Shown: in pieces, positions 15,121 to 18,933 of the stretch
Layout of the letters: each line of letters begins with the position of its first letter
Position numbering within the stretch: the stretch's first letter is position 1
Notes under the pieces: generated by a model
Databases searched by the model: none
What the model was told of the DNA's origin: nothing
Seen by the model: the letters and a program-made list of their open reading frames with translations, nothing else
Assembly (NCBI GenBank): GCA_050942895.1
Contig: JBMNOE010000035.1
Location: forward strand, 1-18,933
Direction: 5' to 3'
Length of the DNA: 18,933 nucleotides
Source: JBNRMR01 sp050942895
GTDB lineage: Bacteria; Bacillota; Clostridia; Christensenellales; UBA1750
Translations under genes and position numbers: made by a program

Positions 15121-15588
15121 ATGCCCATTATCAACCTAAGAAAGTTCTGCTACCCCATTGTCAAAGAAGACACCTTTGTTGAGGTTTCCGAGGAGGTGGC
15201 CGAAGCCCTATTGGAACTCAAGCGGGAGGAAAACAGGATCATCAGCAGGATTTTCTATCACAAGGCATACTTCTCGTTAGACTGCGAGGACGGGATTGAA
15301 AATGATGCTATTGGTTGGGAGCAGCCCTCCCCGGAAGATATCTTGATTCAAAAGGAAGATGAGCTGTTGCATGAAATTACGCTGGAGCGCTTACATAAAG
15401 CGCTCTCCCAACTCACGCCGACTCAGGCGCGGCGCGTCCGGGCGCGGTATCTGGAAAAGAAAAAGTTTTGCGAGATTGCGCGGGAAGAAAGAGTTAGCCC
15501 TGGTCAGATCAGCAAATCCGTACAAAGTGGCCTGAAAAATATCTGCAAGTATTTTGAAAAACACAAATGGCCGAAGGGAGATTTATAA
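15121..15588 (+). CDS. Second sigma-70-like small element protein
   Basis: A 155-residue protein. The ATG at 15121 follows GGAGG (15108-15112). The C-terminal half reads LERLHKALSQLTPTQARRVR, then FCEIAREERVSPGQISKSVQ, a clear region 4-like helix-turn-helix, ending in a lysine-rich tail. The N-terminal half (EVSEEVAEALLELKREENRI) resembles a family of element-borne proteins annotated as sigma-70-like. It may control expression of the relaxase operon; this is inferred from position. The stop codon overlaps the next start (TAATG), implying translational coupling to the DUF3847-like gene. Confidence 0.75.
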   Translation: MPIINLRKFCYPIVKEDTFVEVSEEVAEALLELKREENRIISRIFYHKAYFSLDCEDGIENDAIGWEQPSPEDILIQKEDELLHEITLERLHKALSQLTPTQARRVRARYLEKKKFCEIAREERVSPGQISKSVQSGLKNICKYFEKHKWPKGDL

Positions 15589-15803
15589 TGAAGCCGATTA
15601 GTGAAAAAGAACGCTCTGTTCAGGAGAAGATCCGGCAGCTTGAGAACCGCCAGAAGATTCTGCTGAACAAAAAAACAGACGCGGAGCGCAAAACCCGAAC
15701 CCGCCGCCTCATTGAACGCGGAGCCATTCTGGAAAGCGTCTTTCCTGAAATCGTCCCCATGACAGGCGAACAGGTTAAAGCATTTCTGGAGAAAAAGCAC
15801 TGA
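15588..15803 (+). CDS. DUF3847-like small mobilisation-associated protein
   Basis: A 71-residue protein, highly charged and largely helical (EKERSVQEKIRQLENRQKIL, then RKTRTRRLIERGAILESVF). Small proteins of this type lie just upstream of MobA/MobL relaxases on Firmicutes elements, and their basic helices suggest a relaxosome accessory that binds DNA near oriT. No experimental role is assumed. The ATG at 15588 overlaps the preceding stop in TAATG, fixing the start. It ends with TGA immediately before the oriT-like region, so protein and site are adjacent. Confidence 0.7.
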   Translation: MKPISEKERSVQEKIRQLENRQKILLNKKTDAERKTRTRRLIERGAILESVFPEIVPMTGEQVKAFLEKKH

Positions 15804-15817
15804 GCCGCCGTCCCATT

Positions 15818-15922
15818 CCCTTGGTGTAATTATACCAAGGGCGCACTTATACACCGCTGGCGGTGTTGTGCGCTCTGCGAGGCTGTTGCGTCCTACGGAC
15901 GCGATGGGGAGCTGCACTCCCC
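15818..15922. other. Candidate origin of transfer (oriT) with IncQ/MOBQ-like nic sequence
   Basis: The non-coding stretch between the DUF3847-like gene and mobA holds four stem-loops: CCCTTGGT/ACCAAGGG (15818-15841), a two-step stem GCGCAC..ACACCGC/GCGGTGT..GTGCGC (15841-15873), GCGTCC/GGACGC (15888-15902) and GGGGAG/CTCCCC (15906-15922). On the minus strand the boundary of the first two reads ATAAGTGCGCCCTTGG, containing TAAGTGCGCCCT, the nic-region consensus known for RSF1010/IncQ and pIP501-like MOBQ origins. By analogy the nick would fall between 15842 and 15841 on the minus strand, so that the sigma-like genes enter first and mobA last. The adjacent gene encodes the matching relaxase type. 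Confidence 0.75.
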
Positions 15923-16019
15923 AAACCCCTTGCGCAACCTCACGTCGCGCCACATTCTCTGTGGAGAATATGACTCGGCATGAGGTTTTTATATATCGCC
16001 GCTGGAAGGAGGTCTGCCT

Positions 16020-17450
16020 ATGGCGATTTACCATTGCAGCATTAAAATCATCAAACGCAGCTAGGGCCGGAGCGCCGTTGCCGCAGCCGCCTACCGCAGC
16101 GGCGAAAAGCTCGTAAACGAGTGGGACGGCATGACCCACGACTACATCCGCAAGGGCGGCGTTATCTATACGGAAATCCTGCTGCCCACCCATGCCCCGC
16201 CAGCGTTTCAAGAACGCTCCGCTCTCTGGAACAGCGTGGAGCAGAGCGAGAAATCAGGCAAGGCACAACTTGCCCGTGAAATTGAAATCGCCCTGCCGGT
16301 CGAATTAACCCGAGAAGAACAGATTGTCCTTGTCCGTGCCTATGTCCGGGATACCCTGGTATCAGCCGGGATGTGCGCGGATTTTGCCGTTCATGACAAA
16401 AACGACGGCAATCCTCATGCCCATATCATGCTGAGCCTGCGCCCGCTGGAGCAGGATGGTACATGGGGAGCGAAATGTCGGAAGGAATATGAGCTTGACG
16501 AGCACAGCCAGCGCATCCGTCTTCCAAGTGGCGAGTACAAAAGCCGCCGCGTCAACACCACTGATTGGAACTACAAAGGAAAAACCGAACAATGGCGCTC
16601 CGCGTGGGCTGATCTGTGCAACCGCGCGTTGGAGCAAAAGGGCCTGCCGGAGCGCATCGACCACCGCAGTTACAAAAGACAGGACGTGGAACAGATACCT
16701 ACCGTCCATATGGGCGTCGCCGCTACGTTGATGGAGCGGCGTGCGATTGCTACCGAGAAAGGCGGCGTCAACCGAGAGATCGCCGCGCAGAACAAGCTGC
16801 TGAAAGAAATCAAGGCACGGATCACCTGCCTTTACAACTGGTCAAAGGAGCAGGCCGCGAAGCCGGAAGAACGGCGCAGCATATGGGAGCAGCTTGAGCA
16901 GGCAAAAGCCGCCATACGGCAGCCCGTCTCCCTCTACGGCAAAATCAAGGCACTCAAGGAAAGCGCCTCCCTGTTTAACTTTCTGCAATCCAACGACATC
17001 GCGTCCATGTGGGAGCTTCATGAAAAAACCTCCTCCATGAACGGGGATTATTACGCCCTGTGCGGTGAGATCGTCAGCGCCGAACGCCAGCTTGCCACGC
17101 TCAATGAGCGCCTTTCCATGTGGGAGCAATATTCCAACAATAAAGCTGTTCATCAGCGGTTCGCCGCAATGAAGCCGAAAGCCGCAGCCAAATATCAGGA
17201 TGCCCACAGCGCCGAGCTTGCCTTGTATGACACCGCCAAGCGGTATTTGGATGATCTGAAAAAGTCCGGCGAAGTCATTGCCCCCAAGAAATGGCGGGCT
17301 GAGGCTGACCACCTGACCGCCCACAAAGACGAGCTTTACCAGCAAATGCGCGCCATGCGCGAGGACATCAAGGCCGTGGAGAAAATCCGCAAAACAGCCG
17401 ACCAGTTTGCTAAAACCGAATCCCATCGGGATCGGGAGCATGACCGCTGA
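16020..17450 (+). pseudogene. mobA: MobA/MobL family (MOBQ) relaxase interrupted by amber codon 15
   Basis: Relaxases nick oriT and stay bound to the transferred strand through a tyrosine. ATG 16020 sits 6 bases after AAGGAGGT. The frame opens MAIYHCSIKIIKRS, hits TAG at 16062-16064, then continues unbroken GRSAVAAAAYRSGEKL (catalytic Tyr at codon 25) and later HDKNDGNPHAHIML, the metal-binding His motif, followed by a coiled-coil C terminus (KALKESASLFNFLQSN, LNERLSMWEQ) ending at TGA 17448-17450. The full reading is 476 codons. A restart at ATG 16131 (codon 38) would lose the catalytic Tyr. So the gene is inactive unless the amber is suppressed or miscalled. The homologous C-terminal remnant lies at 659-1178. 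Confidence 0.85.
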
Positions 17451-17463
17451 CAGGCAAAGCAAA

Positions 17464-17492
17464 ACGCCGTACAGGTTTCCCCGGTACGGCGT
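17464..17492 (-). terminator. Terminator after the toxin-antitoxin operon
   Basis: ACGCCGTAC (17464-17472) and GTACGGCGT (17484-17492) pair perfectly; on the minus strand the stem is followed by TTTTGCTTT. It sits just past the toxin stop at 17497 and also 13 bp after the relaxase stop, so it can terminate both. Confidence 0.75.
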
Positions 17493-17496
17493 CGCT

Positions 17497-17778
17497 TCAT
17501 TTTCCAAACAAATCGCTGTGGGTTCCGGTGCGGGCCAGTGTCAGTACAAGAATATCATCATCGACGCGATACACAAGCAGCCAATCGCTTTGAATATGAC
17601 ATTCCCGATGCCCGTTCCAATTCCCGGACAGCGCGTGGTCGCGGTTAGTTTCAGGAAGCGGCTCGCCCTTGGCAAGCAAACGAATGATATCGTCCAGCAA
17701 ATTGATGTTTTGCCCGCGTTTCATCGCCAGCTTATAGTCCTTTTTGAATTGGGATGTCCAAACAATGTCCAGTTTCAT
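17497..17778 (-). CDS. YafQ-type mRNA interferase toxin (RelE superfamily)
   Basis: A 93-residue basic protein. It has the YafQ order of motifs: FKKDYKLAMKRG near the start, then HALSGNWNGHRECHI, DWLLVYRVDDD, and LARTGTHSDLFGK at the end, with the terminal His expected to be catalytic. YafQ toxins cleave ribosome-associated mRNA at specific codons and are neutralised by DinJ. The start ATG (17778-17776) overlaps the antitoxin's TGA (ATGA), so translation is coupled. The pair is intact and inserted directly between the relaxase gene and its usual downstream small ORF, where the left-hand relaxase remnant has no such pair. It probably stabilises the element by post-segregational killing. Confidence 0.88.
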   Translation of the reverse strand: MKLDIVWTSQFKKDYKLAMKRGQNINLLDDIIRLLAKGEPLPETNRDHALSGNWNGHRECHIQSDWLLVYRVDDDILVLTLARTGTHSDLFGK

Positions 17779-18053
17779 CTTTTAAGCTCCCTCAACGCTT
17801 CCTCTACATCGCTGTAGCGTTTGGCGTTGGGGTCGCGGGCAATACGTTCCGCTTCCTGCATCGCCGCAATGGTTTCGGCATTGGGCTGGTTGAGCGAAAC
17901 GTCAAAGGGAATCCGGCCTTCCCGAAGCGATTGACGGACAAAAATGTTGAACGCCGTGGAGAGGTTCATCCCCAACTCGTTAAACAGCGTGTCGGCCTGC
18001 GCTTTCAGGTCGGCGTCCATGCGAATGCTGATATTGGTAGTAGAGCCAGCCAT
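17775..18053 (-). CDS. RelB/DinJ family antitoxin
   Basis: A 92-residue protein with an N-terminal ribbon-helix-helix (NISIRMDADLKAQADTLFNE, then GMNLSTAFNIFVRQSL) and a C-terminal flexible part (MQEAERIARDPNAKRYSDVE) that would wrap the toxin. The ATG at 18053-18051 has AAAGGAGA eight bases upstream. RelB/DinJ antitoxins dimerise, bind the operator in their own promoter and block the toxin. The promoter at 18084-18112 (minus strand) carries the perfect inverted repeat TTTCGTGC/GCACGAAA flanking the -10, a fitting operator. Its stop overlaps the toxin start. Confidence 0.88.
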   Translation of the reverse strand: MAGSTTNISIRMDADLKAQADTLFNELGMNLSTAFNIFVRQSLREGRIPFDVSLNQPNAETIAAMQEAERIARDPNAKRYSDVEEALRELKR

Positions 18054-18065
18054 ACAATCATCTCC

Positions 18066-18112
18066 TTTCGTGCTGGTACTTATATTATATGCCATCTGCA
18101 CGAAAAATACAA
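18066..18112 (-). promoter_or_regulatory. Promoter and operator of the toxin-antitoxin operon
   Basis: On the minus strand TTGTAT (18112-18107) and TATAAT (18089-18084) are 17 bp apart, a near-consensus promoter. TTTCGTGC (18066-18073) and GCACGAAA (18098-18105) form a perfect 8-bp inverted repeat around the -10. A further GCACGAA lies at 18119-18125. These are likely antitoxin binding sites. Confidence 0.75.
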
Positions 18113-18151
18113 CACTATGCACGAAGAAATGTTTTGAAAAGGAGTTTGAAC

Positions 18152-18322
18152 ATGAGCATTGAAAAACACTCCCCAAATGATACCGAAACACGACAGTTCC
18201 TATCCATCCTATCCCATCTCCGATACACCTGCCTCCCGCACGGGGCCTTACAAGGGCAAAATTCCCCGGAATTGACACCGGGGAGCTACACAAAATCCGT
18301 CTATCGGTTCATATCACCGTGA
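18152..18322 (+). CDS. Small element ORF downstream of mobA
   Basis: A 56-residue ORF with AAGGAG at 18139-18144 and an ATG at 18152. The first ~37 residues (SPNDTETR, HGALQGQ) match the remnant at 560-669, which also lies directly behind a relaxase gene, so this is a conserved element neighbour rather than chance. Just before it the other frame reads KEFEHEH and stop, like the end of the left relaxase copy (ESEHEH), showing that the toxin-antitoxin pair was inserted close to the relaxase C terminus. The family is not recognised and no function is proposed. Confidence 0.5.
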   Translation: MSIEKHSPNDTETRQFLSILSHLRYTCLPHGALQGQNSPELTPGSYTKSVYRFISP

Positions 18323-18344
18323 CCGTCGGGAAGGAACCGTTTCC

Positions 18345-18533
18345 ATGCCCCGAATGAGCAAGAAGCGAAAACTGGAATGGTCACTATTTCTCAATCACCG
18401 CAACCACATCACTTACAATGCTTTGTGCCGGAAATGCGTCCATGACTGCAAACAGAGTTTCCGGGTCGTAATCATTGAATGCCCGCGCTATCTTTCCAAA
18501 CGCGCCAAAAGAAAAAACGATAACACTGTGTAA
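18345..18533 (+). CDS. Small Cys-rich element protein
   Basis: A 62-residue basic protein with a Cys cluster (ALCRKCVHDCKQ) followed by a further Cys in VVIIECPRYLSKRAKRK, suggesting a small zinc-binding or redox-sensitive fold. GGAAGGA precedes the ATG at suitable distance. Comparable small proteins (MSKKRKLEWS.F type) recur beside tnpW on clostridial elements in my recollection, without known function. It lies between the small mob-associated ORF and tnpW on the same strand, so it is probably part of the same transcript. Confidence 0.6.
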   Translation: MPRMSKKRKLEWSLFLNHRNHITYNALCRKCVHDCKQSFRVVIIECPRYLSKRAKRKNDNTV

Positions 18534-18582
18534 GCCCTTCATCTTGGATGGAGAGTATTTTCTTTTTAAAGGGGAGTTGTCC

Positions 18583-18783
18583 ATGAACAATAAAAACGCC
18601 GTCATCATTGCCACTGCCGATAGAAAAAGGCCTCTACCCGAGCAGAGGGATACACGCCCTGCGCTTGTAAAAAAGATCGGCAAAACCACCTATCGCGTGA
18701 CAATTCATTTCAGCGCCACCAGCACCGAAACCATGAGCGATAAAATAAATCGGATGCTACGGAATGAGGTGAGTCATATTTGA
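18583..18783 (+). CDS. tnpW: TnpW-like transposon-encoded protein
   Basis: A 66-residue protein beginning MNNKNAVIIATADRKRPLPE and continuing RPALVKKIGKTTYRVTIHFS, then TMSDKINRMLRN, which I recognise as the TnpW family found near the recombinase gene of Tn4451-type elements. Its function is not established. AAAGGGGAG at 18568-18576 gives a firm start at 18583; it ends with TGA at 18781-18783. It normally stands next to a serine recombinase; here the TnpX-like gene is about 12.6 kb upstream, so another recombinase might follow beyond the window. Confidence 0.78.
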   Translation: MNNKNAVIIATADRKRPLPEQRDTRPALVKKIGKTTYRVTIHFSATSTETMSDKINRMLRNEVSHI

Positions 18784-18832
18784 TGTCCAGATATCAATAA
18801 AAAGTCCTTTATATCTTATTTGAAACGTGACA

Positions 18833-18861
18833 TTGCAAATTATTTGTGATATTGTTATAAT
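18833..18861 (+). promoter_or_regulatory. Near-consensus promoter at the right edge
   Basis: TTGCAA (18833-18838) and TATAAT (18856-18861) are 17 bp apart, a strong sigma-A-type promoter reading out of the window. No gene starts within the remaining 72 bases; it would serve the next gene to the right. Confidence 0.6.
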
Positions 18862-18933
18862 ATGGGGTATAGAAATGAGTCTGATTTTGTCTGATGGATC
18901 CGCTCCACTTCTATTTAAACGATTGCCTGTTCT

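Noticed and set aside
3137..16064. Reassignment of TAG to a sense codon, suggested by in-frame TAGs in virD4 (two), mobA and the short ORF at 14317.
   Set aside because: TAG also ends the second ABC half transporter (13543-13545) and the DtxR-like gene (14174-14176) at natural protein ends, and virD4 carries indels as well. Ordinary decay or single-base errors explain the data better.
1..18933. CRISPR arrays, tRNA or rRNA genes.
   Set aside because: No regularly spaced direct repeats, no tRNA cloverleaf with a TTCGA-type loop and no rRNA-like sequence were seen on either strand.

Overview
The window reads as a stretch of nested, partly decayed integrative/mobilizable elements from a gut-type Clostridia (Firmicutes) genome. 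The evidence is the protein families (TnpX-type large serine recombinase, TnpW, MobA/MobL relaxase, PcfB, VirD4-like coupling protein, ArdA, small sigma-like element proteins), strong AGGAGG-type ribosome binding sites, and mixed GC content. No species call is possible from the sequence alone.

Layout. 1-384: no recognisable gene. 385-1178 (minus strand): debris of one element, namely a relaxase C-terminal remnant followed by a small element ORF fused to a SIR2-like tail. 1218-1930: a truncated response-regulator start joined to an N-terminally truncated ArdA antirestriction gene, closed by a strong terminator. 2005-2475 (minus): an intact TspO/MBR membrane protein. 2617-4049: PcfB-like and VirD4-like conjugation genes, both pseudogenes. 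4122-6001: TnpX-like serine recombinase with a one-base frameshift. 6101-14176: cargo, consisting of a divergent AraC-type regulator and an operon encoding EcfT, a double EcfA ATPase, a Trep_Strep/MptD-type S component, two YbtP/YbtQ-like ABC half transporters, a broken DtxR-like gene and an intact DtxR-like regulator. 14227-14494: a short ORF with an amber codon and two terminators. 14522-18783: a mobilisation module with two small sigma-like proteins, a DUF3847-like protein, a structured oriT with an IncQ/MOBQ-like nic sequence, a mobA relaxase with an early amber codon, an inserted DinJ/YafQ-type toxin-antitoxin pair, two small element ORFs and tnpW.

Function. The cargo looks like a metallophore/cofactor import system: the ECF parts would form one importer, the YbtPQ/IrtAB-like pair a second ABC transporter, and AraC plus DtxR-type proteins metal- or ligand-responsive control. 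The substrate is inferred, not shown. The recombinase and mobilisation module would move it as an integrative mobilizable element, but the relaxase reading frame is interrupted ahead of its catalytic tyrosine.

Main caution and main curiosity. Five genes (ardA, recombinase, ecfT, the ATPase/S-component pair and the second ABC half transporter) each need exactly one extra base, at or beside a mononucleotide run, to regain full-length frames. That pattern suggests systematic homopolymer undercalling. One site, however, forms an in-frame A AAA AAG slippery heptamer, where a -1 slip would convert an ATPase-S-component fusion into a separately terminated ATPase.
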